Positions 7,287-15,700 of a stretch of DNA of 17,392 nucleotides are shown here, piece after piece. How positions within the stretch are numbered: the stretch's first letter is position 1; each line of letters starts with the position of its first letter. This DNA comes from Kiritimatiellia bacterium (lineage in GTDB: Bacteria > Verrucomicrobiota > Kiritimatiellia > RFP12 > UBA1067). The position numbers and the translations under genes are program-made. Below the pieces are notes generated by a model. The model was given only the letters and a program-made list of their open reading frames with translations. It did not search any database and was not told the DNA's origin. The DNA is taken from NCBI GenBank assembly GCA_017508315.1, contig JAFVZE010000001.1, positions 1 to 17,392 of the forward strand, in the 5' to 3' direction.

Positions 7287-7763
7287 ATGAAGAAACTCAT
7301 CATGACAGCTGCGATAGCGGCGGTGGCTTGTGGTTGCATTACCGTCAACAAGAATGATGGCGGCGAATCCAACATGAAGGTGAAAGTCTGCAAGGACATG
7401 ATTCACGAGAAGATTGCGGTTGAAGACAAGCAGATCACGGCTCAGGATCAGATACATTGCCTGTTCGGATTCATTTGCTGGGGCTCCTCAGCGACGCATG
7501 TTGCAGACCAGACTGACGATCTGTTCTCGTTAGGAATGCAAGTCAAGGCGAAGAACGGGGCGTATGCAAATGCGTGTGACGCAGGCAAGTGCGATCAGCT
7601 CGTTGGTACTCGCTATAAAATCACCACGGAAGACTACTTTGTGTATGCGAAATGCAAAGCAGAGGTGACTGGCTATCCGGCGAAAGTGACAGGTGTTGAG
7701 GTCGTTACGCCGCCATGTGTCAGGGATGCCAAGGGCTGCTGCAAGAAGACCTGTGCAAAGTAA
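7287..7763 (+). CDS. Small cysteine-rich lipoprotein, possibly TRL-like
   Basis: This is a 158-residue protein. The ATG at 7287 is fixed by AGGAGG seven to eight bases upstream; in-frame codons back to 7212 lie at or before the predicted transcript start. A short signal (MKKLIMTAAIAAVA) runs into C15 and C17, so it is probably a lipoprotein, with A-V-A-C the likeliest lipobox although it is not canonical. The mature part has twelve cysteines in all, including a C-terminal cluster (144, 151, 152, 156). The stretch HCLFGFICWG (57-66) followed by a small-residue and Ala-rich turn resembles the TRL-like family of small lipoproteins of unknown role; this is a weak similarity judged by eye. The cysteines suggest disulfides or metal binding in the periplasm. 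It is a single-gene unit with its own promoter and a strong terminator. Confidence 0.8.
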   Translation: MKKLIMTAAIAAVACGCITVNKNDGGESNMKVKVCKDMIHEKIAVEDKQITAQDQIHCLFGFICWGSSATHVADQTDDLFSLGMQVKAKNGAYANACDAGKCDQLVGTRYKITTEDYFVYAKCKAEVTGYPAKVTGVEVVTPPCVRDAKGCCKKTCAK

Positions 7764-7780
7764 GCGGCGCAGCGTCATTG

Positions 7781-7814
7781 AAAAAAGCCGTCTCCGCAAG
7801 GAGACGGCTTTTTT
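7781..7814 (+). terminator. Perfect intrinsic terminator with GCAA loop
   Basis: AAAAAAGCCGTCTCC (7781-7795) pairs perfectly with GGAGACGGCTTTTTT (7800-7814) around the stable tetraloop GCAA (7796-7799). The GC-rich core is nine pairs and is followed by six T, so it terminates the lipoprotein transcript. The A-run on the left makes it able to work in both directions. It ends where the next promoter begins. Confidence 0.95.
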
Positions 7815-7822
7815 GGTATAAT
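7814..7822 (+). promoter_or_regulatory. Extended -10 promoter of the CNNM operon
   Basis: TGGTATAAT (7814-7822) is a perfect extended -10 (TG, one base, TATAAT). The region 17 bases upstream is inside the terminator stem and has no -35 match, so the promoter would rely on the extended -10. The same nine bases occur at 9900-9908 before the next operon. The leader would be about 30 bases, with GGAGG (7851-7855) as SD for the gene at 7860. Confidence 0.55.
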
Positions 7823-7859
7823 TCGCCACCAGTATGCATATGAACACAATGGAGGTAAA

Positions 7860-9119
7860 ATGACGGCGGCGCTGATCGCACTGCCGGTGCTGTTTGTGCT
7901 TTCGGCATTTTTCTCAAGTGCGGAGACCGTTCTGTTCTCCCTCACTGGAGCTCAGCGCGCAAGAATCAAGTCCCGTAGTTTAGATGCGGATGTCCGTATC
8001 GGGAAGTGTCTGGACGACAAGGCGGCGCTTTTTTCCACGCTTCTTGTCGGAAATACCTTCGTCAATTTCGCCATATCCACGCTTGGCTATTATCTGCTTT
8101 CGGGATGGATTCCTTCGGGCGGTTGGCTCGCGGTTCCGGTTATGACCGTGCTGCTTCTGCTCTTTGGCGAGATAACCCCGAAGCGTCTGGCGCTGAAGTA
8201 CACGGAGGAGATAGCGCCACTGTATGCGCGCATGCTCTGGTTCTGGCGCGCGATCTTCACGCCCTTCAATGCGGTGCTGCGGATGAGCTCAAAGGCGTTC
8301 TCCCCGATGCTTGCGCGGGAGCGCAGAGCCCTTTCAGACGGGGAACTCATATCGGTGATGGAGTCTGCCGCCGAACATGGCGAGGTGTCCGTCGCAGATG
8401 CAGAGATGGTTGAAGGGGTGCTGCGTCTGTCGGAGCTCTGCGCCAATGACGAAATGACGCCGCGCGTTGACATCGTCGGCTACGACATCGATCTGGACGA
8501 AGCCTCGCGCGCCGCCGCGCTCGCCAGCGCGAAACACCGTTATCTGCCGGTGTTCCGGCGTACGCCTGATGCCATCGAAGGCGTGATTGATGTCGATACG
8601 GGGCGGATTGAGGACGCCTTGTTCGTTCCCGAGACGGTCACTCTGGACGATCTGCTTGCCATGTTTGCGAAAAGCGGCAAGCCGCTTGCCATCGTCATGG
8701 ATGAATACGGCGGTACCGCAGGGATAATATCAGTCAATGACGTACTTGAACTGATCGTCGGACCGGGTGTGTTCCAGAATCCAAAAGCGGAGCCGCAAAT
8801 CGTGCAGAAGGGCGCGAACGTATGGGAGATTGACGCGAGGGCGAGTCTTGACGAGATAAACCGTGCTCTTGACATCGAGCTGGAGGCGGAGGATGCCGAC
8901 AGGCTTTCCGGCTGGGTGCAGTTCCATGCAGAGCGCATTCCGCATGTCGGACAGGAGATTGAAGCCGACGGATGCCGCGCGACGGTGCTGAAGCGCCGTC
9001 ACAGGCGCGTGATGTCCGTTCGGCTTGAGGTGATCAGGCGCGACGCCTCCGACAGCGACTGGGACCTGATCGCAGAGACGGACGAGGCGGTGGAGCGCAC
9101 GGAGGAGGATTCGGAATGA
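7860..9119 (+). CDS. CNNM/CorC-family membrane protein with CBS pair (HlyC/CorC type)
   Basis: This is a 419-residue inner-membrane protein, full length for the family. GGAGG lies four bases before the ATG. An N-terminal DUF21/CNNM membrane domain (about 1-140) carries the signatures FFSSAET (17-23), LLVGNT (61-66) and FGEITPKRLAL (102-112). A CBS pair follows (about 197-302), including the diagnostic MDEYGGTAGI (280-289), then a CorC_HlyC domain (about 312-395) and an acidic tail. Relatives are Mg2+/Co2+ resistance or Na+-coupled Mg2+ exporters, with the CBS pair sensing nucleotide. Older annotation as haemolysin is misleading. The next gene starts inside its stop codon (ATGA), so the two are translationally coupled. 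The ion and direction of transport are inferred from the family. Confidence 0.93.
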   Translation: MTAALIALPVLFVLSAFFSSAETVLFSLTGAQRARIKSRSLDADVRIGKCLDDKAALFSTLLVGNTFVNFAISTLGYYLLSGWIPSGGWLAVPVMTVLLLLFGEITPKRLALKYTEEIAPLYARMLWFWRAIFTPFNAVLRMSSKAFSPMLARERRALSDGELISVMESAAEHGEVSVADAEMVEGVLRLSELCANDEMTPRVDIVGYDIDLDEASRAAALASAKHRYLPVFRRTPDAIEGVIDVDTGRIEDALFVPETVTLDDLLAMFAKSGKPLAIVMDEYGGTAGIISVNDVLELIVGPGVFQNPKAEPQIVQKGANVWEIDARASLDEINRALDIELEAEDADRLSGWVQFHAERIPHVGQEIEADGCRATVLKRRHRRVMSVRLEVIRRDASDSDWDLIAETDEAVERTEEDSE

Positions 9120-9760
9120 CAATATTCCTTCTTGCAATTGCCACGCTTGCTGCGCTTTCCTTTTCAGCGTTCTTCTCAGGAACGGAGACCGGGTTTCTTT
9201 CCGTGAGCCGCGAACGCATACTGCACCTTGCCCGTGAAGGCGGGCGCAAGGCGAAAATCGTGCAAAAGGCGCTTTCTGACATGGGGCGCACCACAACCAC
9301 GCTCCTCATCGGAAACAATATCGCAAACGTCTCGTATTCATCTGCGACAGCCGCACTTGCCGCCGAACTGTTCGCAAAGGATTCGGTGGCGAATGTCGTT
9401 TGGAGCCTTTTCGCAGCGTTTCTTGTGCTGTACGCCTCGGAGTTCATGCCCAAACTTCTTTGCTCCGCGAGGCCGCTCAGGCGTTCGCTTCTGCTGGCGG
9501 GGCCATATCGCGTGATATCTGCCGCGCTCAGTCCGCTTACCGCGATAGCGATGAAATTCACGGATATCTTCATGCCCGACAAAGAATCGAAGTACAGTCT
9601 CACGACTTTGGATCTGATGCGGATACTTGAGGACAGGAAAGATGGCGTATGCCTCTCGGACATTGAAAGTGCCCTCATAACAAAGATTCTTATTCTGCGC
9701 GTAAAGGGCAGGAAAATAACCCCTGAAGCGATTCTTTCAGCCCTAAGAGAGATAGATTAA
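9116..9760 (+). CDS. DUF21-only CNNM paralogue lacking CBS domains
   Basis: This is a 214-residue membrane protein that starts in the ATGA overlap with the preceding gene. It keeps the DUF21 signatures FFSGTET (19-25) and LLIGNN (63-68). The GEITPK motif has drifted to SEFMPK (108-113), losing the Gly but keeping Glu and Pro-Lys. The membrane region covers about 1-148, and a tail of about 65 residues replaces the CBS pair and the CorC_HlyC domain. An 83-residue acidic or regulatory part is not recoverable in another frame downstream, so this looks like a genuine short form rather than a frameshift. The likely role is a second, non-sensing subunit of the transporter encoded upstream. No terminator is obvious after its TAA. 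Confidence 0.88.
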   Translation: MTIFLLAIATLAALSFSAFFSGTETGFLSVSRERILHLAREGGRKAKIVQKALSDMGRTTTTLLIGNNIANVSYSSATAALAAELFAKDSVANVVWSLFAAFLVLYASEFMPKLLCSARPLRRSLLLAGPYRVISAALSPLTAIAMKFTDIFMPDKESKYSLTTLDLMRILEDRKDGVCLSDIESALITKILILRVKGRKITPEAILSALREID

Positions 9761-9864
9761 GCATTATAGTGTAGCCCGCTTTATGGGGATATCTTCGCCA
9801 AGACATTCTCATGGGTATTGTGTTTTTATCTGAATATATTTTTTACTTTTAATGTAAATTTTGC

Positions 9865-9908
9865 AAAAAAAAAACGCTTGTGCCGAAGTGTTGGCATTAT
9901 GGTATAAT
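9865..9908 (+). promoter_or_regulatory. A10 tract and extended -10 promoter of the surface-protein operon
   Basis: The 160-base gap after the CNNM genes is AT-rich. It holds a run of ten A (9865-9874), a weak -35-like TTGTGC (9878-9883), and TGGTATAAT (9900-9908), a perfect extended -10. The A-tract sits where an UP element would be. A start near 9915 would leave only about six bases before the ATG at 9921. Weak inverted arms TTTAC and GTAAA occur just before the A-run. I see nothing else in the gap. Confidence 0.55.
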
Positions 9909-9920
9909 TACGCACCTGTT

Positions 9921-10676
9921 ATGAGTATCAAAGTGAGTGCAATATTGTTGTCGATAGGCGTTGCCACTGTTGCATTTGCGAACAGTGTTGGCGACGCTCG
10001 GATTTCTTTTTCCACCAAAGGTCCAGACCGCTATGCCGACGGGTCTGTCGTGATGGATGGGGAATGCTATGCGCTCGTATGGTCGAGTGATGGTAAATTT
10101 GATGGTTTTGCGGCGAATGGTGCGTGCATTGACACTTATGACAGGGTTGTGCTCATGGCTCCGGTCGCCAAAGACGGGCGTTGCCCGCCGGTATTGTTCC
10201 AGATTCCCCAGTCTGAAGCAGAAGAACTGGCAGGTGGACAGTATGCCGTATATCTGCTTGATACACGTGTTGCTTCGGGCGATACGGCGCGTCCGTACGG
10301 CACGGTGAACGGCAAGCTCGCCTTGATGAACGGATACGGGGCGGCAAGCGCAAATCTTGCGGTTGGAGCATTGAACGCAAAATCCGCTGAAACCGGGAAT
10401 GGCCCGGCAGGGCTTGTCGCTTCAAGCGTTTCTGCGGCGCCGGCGGGCTGTGAACAGCCGCGTATAAAGAGCATGCGCATAGAAGGCGACAACGTGTTCC
10501 TTACGGTTGAGAACCTCAAAGGGTTCATGCGTGTGCGCTCCGGCGGCGATTTGACGGCTTCCGACAGCGCGACCGCCGCCGTAGAGACATCGGGCGAAGG
10601 CGGCGAAGTGACGCTCGTCACGCGCAAGCCCGAAAGTCCTTCAGGTTTCTTCAAGGTGATTCGCAACGGCGATTAA
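9921..10676 (+). CDS. Small secreted protein of unknown function, first gene of the surface operon
   Basis: I do not recognise the whole protein. The start is set at 9921, which gives MSIKVSAILLSIGVATVAFA, an ideal signal peptide. The frame stays open back to 9861, but that part overlaps the promoter and would place 20 charged and aromatic residues before the signal. The 251-residue product has an N-terminal region (about 25-150) with several aromatic beta strands, an Ala/Gly/Ser-rich linker (about 140-180), and a C-terminal beta domain (about 182-249) ending SGFFKVIRN. Tails of the form FFxVxR are common at the ends of exported PVC proteins. There are only four cysteines after the signal. 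There is no SD and the leader is predicted to be about six bases. The next gene starts 35 bases downstream. Confidence 0.75.
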   Translation: MSIKVSAILLSIGVATVAFANSVGDARISFSTKGPDRYADGSVVMDGECYALVWSSDGKFDGFAANGACIDTYDRVVLMAPVAKDGRCPPVLFQIPQSEAEELAGGQYAVYLLDTRVASGDTARPYGTVNGKLALMNGYGAASANLAVGALNAKSAETGNGPAGLVASSVSAAPAGCEQPRIKSMRIEGDNVFLTVENLKGFMRVRSGGDLTASDSATAAVETSGEGGEVTLVTRKPESPSGFFKVIRNGD

Positions 10677-10711
10677 GCAGTACCATCCACCATCAATAAA
10701 ACCATATTGCC

Positions 10712-12745
10712 ATGTCTTTATTGAAGAAAACATCTTTTGCTGTTTCATGCCTTGCCGTGTTCTTGGCATATGGCGCCTATACCATTGAAAATGACGTGGC
10801 GGTCGTGTCGACGCTTGAGGATCTCCAATCGGCTTTAGACAATGATGATGTGTCGATAGTGAAGGTCACTAAGACGCTGCAGCTTACCAACGGCACGTAT
10901 TTGTGCAGCTCAGTCAGAACTGCCACGGGAAAACGCAAGGTTGTGCAGGTGATGGAACCGTTTCTGCCGGAAAGCGGCAAGGTGACGGTCTCTGGCGATA
11001 GTCTTGTGGAGCCGACGATCGTGCAGGGGGAGAACGATTACAACCTTTTCACCGTTCCGGCGGGGGCGACCGTCACGATCTCCAATCTTACGCTGAAGGG
11101 CGGTTTCACCGGATCCGTCACGGCCGACTATACGGGAAGCACCGGCGGCATTGACAACTATGGCAGACTTCAACTGATAGATACCGTCATCACTCAAACC
11201 GGGACGGCGCTTCTCAACCGTCCGGGAGCGAGTTCTGTGCTTGTGGACTGCAATATCGTGCGCAATGCCAATTGGTTCGGCGGCGGCATATTGAACCTGG
11301 GTGAGGAAGAAAACGGCAGCTTCAAGAACGGCGGCACCGTGATCCTGGACAGATGTTCGCTTACGGAGAACGAATCGCTCGGTTCGTCGCACGGCGGCGG
11401 CGCGGCGGAGAACCAGGGCCTGATGTGTCTCAACAACTGTGTTGTCGCCAACAACGCCTCCACAGAAATCGGCGGCGGCATCAACAACTGCAAAGGCGGC
11501 ACATTGTATGTGATGAACTCCACGTTCACAGGAAACGTGACCACGTCAAAGGAGTATGATGTGTCGGCCGGTGGCGCGATCGGAAACGCCGGTGGTGCTG
11601 GGCACGTGTACATAGTGAATTCCATTCTTGCGAACAACGGGTACGACAACGGCAACTACGTATCCAAATCCTGTCTTGGACGGTATGACGGTTCCACCGA
11701 TCCTCATGCCTGCAAGCTCGTGAATACGGTTATCGGGGCAACGGCAGGAATGGACCGCATAGACGCGACGAATTCCTCCGCGCATGTGGACGGACTGTTC
11801 TCCGGATACGCTGAAAGCGGAATCGTCGCCGCAGGAGGACAGCATAATGGATATTCCTCCGATTTCCCCCATCCAAATGTTATTGACAAGAAGGATGAAT
11901 ACGCCTACGCGCCAGTGATGGTGCAGGTGGATACCAATCATTATCTCTGCACCTTGTCGGTGGCGACGTATTTCGACTATTCGACGGTGTTGTCCGGCGG
12001 GACGCCCAGCATGGCCTACGCGCTGGAGGACGGAGACCTCGTTACTCTCGGTCCGGATGTCGCCGCAGCGAATGAAGAAATGCTTGTTGATGTCACATTC
12101 GACGGCGGCAGCCGTGTTCCGGCCAACGCCATCGGCGCGGTTGCGGTCAGTTGGAAGACAGAGGAGGAAAAACCGTCCCAGCCGGGGATTTTTGAAGTGC
12201 GTCTCGGCGAGTTTACGGGAGGCCGCGTATCGGGCGTGACCATATATGGCGACAGCTACATCTCAAATTCAATGGTCACCGTGCATGCCGTAGCTGACAG
12301 TGCGCACTATCTGGACGGCTGGATCATAAACAAAAACAAGGTCGAAGATTCCGAACAGCAGTACGTTTTCACGTTCTCCGTGTATACGAACATCACCATA
12401 ACTCCGGTTTTCGCTCCGGTGGTGACACAGGTGTACGGAGCGCGGCAGCGGTATCCGTGGAACAACCTTGTCGATATAGATTATTCGGTGTCGGAAGAGG
12501 ATGCCGTCAAGTACAGGCTTGTGTTCCTTGCCACGTATGAGGAGGGGGGCGTGACCAACACGATCCAGCTCAGAAGTTTTGTCAGGAATGACGACGTCTC
12601 GGTTCCGCAGCGACTTGGCGATCGTCCTGATCTGCACCGATCCGGCGATCACCGTGTGACATGGGATTCCGCCGCAGACGGAGTGCGTCTCAAAGGCAAA
12701 AAACTGTCGTATCGCGTGCTTGCATGCGAAGGAGACGAAAGATGA
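10712..12745 (+). CDS. Secreted beta-helix protein with InlB-repeat-like and RQRYPWN modules
   Basis: This is a 677-residue exported protein with a signal peptide (1-24). A right-handed beta-helix spans about 95-350, with GGGI/GGGA turns (190, 228, 254, 287) and rungs such as VLVDCNIVRN (176-185) and LNNCVVANN (240-248). A mixed region follows (about 360-490). A divergent InlB B-repeat-like unit lies at about 495-570, with the LDGWIINKNKV core and the ending ITPVFAP. The C-terminal module (about 574-677) opens ARQRYPWNNLVDIDYSV and includes GDHRVTWDSAADG. This last module is known to me from many large exported proteins of Kiritimatiellota, Lentisphaerota and Verrucomicrobiota, with no assigned function. 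The start has no SD; the bases before it are A/C-rich. Its stop overlaps the next start (ATGA), so the two proteins are made together. Likely a surface adhesin or structural protein. Confidence 0.85.
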   Translation: MSLLKKTSFAVSCLAVFLAYGAYTIENDVAVVSTLEDLQSALDNDDVSIVKVTKTLQLTNGTYLCSSVRTATGKRKVVQVMEPFLPESGKVTVSGDSLVEPTIVQGENDYNLFTVPAGATVTISNLTLKGGFTGSVTADYTGSTGGIDNYGRLQLIDTVITQTGTALLNRPGASSVLVDCNIVRNANWFGGGILNLGEEENGSFKNGGTVILDRCSLTENESLGSSHGGGAAENQGLMCLNNCVVANNASTEIGGGINNCKGGTLYVMNSTFTGNVTTSKEYDVSAGGAIGNAGGAGHVYIVNSILANNGYDNGNYVSKSCLGRYDGSTDPHACKLVNTVIGATAGMDRIDATNSSAHVDGLFSGYAESGIVAAGGQHNGYSSDFPHPNVIDKKDEYAYAPVMVQVDTNHYLCTLSVATYFDYSTVLSGGTPSMAYALEDGDLVTLGPDVAAANEEMLVDVTFDGGSRVPANAIGAVAVSWKTEEEKPSQPGIFEVRLGEFTGGRVSGVTIYGDSYISNSMVTVHAVADSAHYLDGWIINKNKVEDSEQQYVFTFSVYTNITITPVFAPVVTQVYGARQRYPWNNLVDIDYSVSEEDAVKYRLVFLATYEEGGVTNTIQLRSFVRNDDVSVPQRLGDRPDLHRSGDHRVTWDSAADGVRLKGKKLSYRVLACEGDER

Positions 12746-15700
12746 AGATGTTTTCTTTCCATGTTCTGTCCGCAGCGCTCTGCGCGATGTTTCTCGCGCA
12801 AGGCGCTTTAGCCGCTACATATACGGTCAAGACCTGGTCCGGGGGATCGAGTGCGAACCGTTTCACCTCTATTGTGGGTAAACTCAAGGCGGGCGATGTG
12901 GTTGAGTTCGACGATGACATTTGGTTCAGATCCGCATTTCGAATCGATGCGGATGGAGAGGTTACGTTCCGGAGCGCCCCCGGCAAAAACATAACCTTGA
13001 TCAATGCCGGCCGAACCTATGGCTGCACGGTGTACCCCGGTTCCACGCTGACGATCAGCAATCTTACCATCGACTGCGAGGATGCGAGTCAGCAGGTCGA
13101 TCTTTTCCACTTGAAAGGCATGGAAGTCCAGAGTTCATGGAGCGGCAACGTAACCACCAACATTTCGCGTCTGGTTCTGCAGGATGGAGCCGTCATTAAA
13201 AATGTGTATCTCAAGTCCTCTTCAGGCGCCGAGAACGCCGCGATCCACGTGAAGACGGGTGCGGTTCTGAGGATCAACTCCGGAGCGATGATCCAGAACT
13301 GCAACAACCAGTCCAACCCGGGCAAGGGCGGTGCGATCTGCTGTGACTACGGTACGGTCATCATGACGGGCGGAACCATCACAGGCTGCAATGCAAAGGG
13401 TGCCGGCGGTGCAATCCATACGGACGGCACCCGGGTTGACAACACTGACAACTATGGCATCAGCTCCCGGGGAGACATCTACATTTCCGGCGGATACATA
13501 ACCAATAACACATGCGGCGCCGGGCTTTTCGGCGGCGGCATATATCTGGGCAATACAGGGCCGATGCTCCATGTCACCGGTACGGCGGTCATATCCAACA
13601 ATTTCAGCGGAACCGGGGACGGCAGGGTGCCGGACGACGTTTCCACATATGATCTTGACGACAGGTATGTGAATCGACTCAAGCTCGTCAATCACATCGA
13701 CATAAATCCGCCCGGTTTTTCTTACGAAGGCATCAGGTTCACGGGTTGGGTGGGGGTGCGCTATCCCAACATAGCGGAAATCACCGAGCCGCAGCACTCG
13801 CACTTCGGTGCCGTTTGGGAATATTTCGACGGCAGCCAGGAGGAGGCCCGGCAGTTCTTCTGGAACGGGGACAACGAGTATCGCGGAAGGATTGACGGAA
13901 ATGTGCTGATCTGGTCCAGACATATCGTCCATGAACTCCCGAAGGACGGAAAGAAGGTCGTGGAGTTGATCGCCACCGGAGAGAGTCCCATATATATGGA
14001 ACTGAGCCAGAATTACAAGATGAGCCAACCGGCGGTGGTGCCGAGCGGAGTCGAGCTCATTCTGGACCTGAAGGGTTTCGATCTTGAATGCGATTTTCAT
14101 GTTTCAAACGATACGGCCAGAGTGACGATCCTCGATAGCTCGACCAGCAAGACAGGGACCGTCACAGGACACAGGGAATCTGATCATCCGAATGCGTTTG
14201 TGCTTGATGGCGGTTCGTACCATACATTGCCGAAACCGGAATGGGTCGCGTCCAACCGTGTCGTCATAGGCAATTACTGCGAAAAGCATCCGTATATGGT
14301 GGCGGTCAAGGCTTGGGAGGCGAAGGAGGAAGGCACGATGACTGATCTCACGAACGTTCCCCTGCATGATTCCGACAATGAGGTGCGCGAAGTGACGATG
14401 ATCGATGGTGTGCCGGATATCGGGAGGATCACTTTCTCCTCCGGCGACTGGAAGTACATGCAATACACCAACATGAAGTATCGTGTCCAGGTGCTTGCGG
14501 CACCGGCCGTGCAGGATTCGAATGGAGACTTCAGCGAGGCCGGACCGAGGGTCAAGCTCTACGACTCTCACGAACAGGCGGATGTTTCGCCGTTGAATGA
14601 TGCCGTAGCTCCATCGAATGGCGCGGAGCCTGAGACCTATGGGCGGGAGGATGATTTTGCCTGGGATGCCGCGTCATCGCGTGGGCTTGTGAAGTTGATC
14701 CACATCACGATGGAGGAGATGGGTGAACGATATCGGACAAATGATGCCGAAACGGCCTATTTCCGTTTCCCGGAAGCGGCATACAAGGCCACCCAGCGCA
14801 AGACCAACGGTCAGTTGCCGATTACGGTTGTCGATTCGCTGTTGACGGCATTGGGATATAATCGGGCTGAAGGCCTCCAGGAAGACCATGTGAATACGAC
14901 GCTTGATGCCTACGGCGCAAATGGACTGCGGAAGTGGGAGAATATCGTCACCGGTACGGCTGAGAACCACCTGCTGCTGAGCACTGCGACGGGAAGCGAC
15001 GACGGTCTTGCGCTCAATGTCGCGCTTTCCGATGCGGAGAAGGTTTCGCGTACGGACACAGGCTATTCTGTAAAATACGACATCCGCAAGTCCACGGCGG
15101 AAGGCTGGGCGAGCATTGGCGAGATCATGGATGAGCCGCGTTTCTCGGTTCCTCTTTTGGATAACGACGGGAAGTCCGTCGATGCAACCGGTTTCTACCG
15201 CATCACTACGCTTATAATCAACGATAAGTTTTCCGTCACGAATGAGATACCGTCCACGAATATCGTCGGCGTCCTTGAAGTCGCAAGTACGCTCACCAAC
15301 ACACTCTCCGCCGTGCCGTGGGTCGCTCTTGGCGAAGATCCGTCCAAGGCGGAGGTCCGCCCGGTTACTGTGTCGAACTATGTGCACACGCCGCATCTTG
15401 GACAGAATGACTCCGTTCAGGTCGCGGACAGGGGACATATCTACAGGAGATGGGAATGGAACAAGGGCGGCAAGAAATGGGATGGTGCGATCTCCGTCAC
15501 GCGTAATGCGGTCGTTCCTGCATCTGAAGCCTCGGAACAGAATCTTCAGCGGAATTCTGCGGTTTGGGTGACACGCAACGACCCGGCGGCAAGGCCGTTC
15601 TTCCTGATAGGGCAGTATTCTGATACGAAGCAGACGTTGACGATTGAAGCGGGTACGACCGACAATGTGGTGTGTACTCTTGTGCCGAATCCCAGCCTGA

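Noticed and set aside
9761..9864. Terminator after the CNNM operon
   Set aside because: Only short, weak inverted arms are present (CCC/GGG, TTTAC/GTAAA), and none is followed by a T-run.
9861..9920. Upstream TTG start for the first gene of the surface operon
   Set aside because: The segment contains the promoter -10 and the A10 tract, and would spoil an ideal signal peptide starting at 9921.
12661..12741. Upstream in-frame start for the 1066-residue protein
   Set aside because: It would place an arginine-rich stretch before the signal peptide. The ATG at 12742 has an SD and the ATGA overlap.
13222..14100. Minus-strand open frame of 292 codons
   Set aside because: It is a shadow of the beta-helix region and shows no domain of its own.
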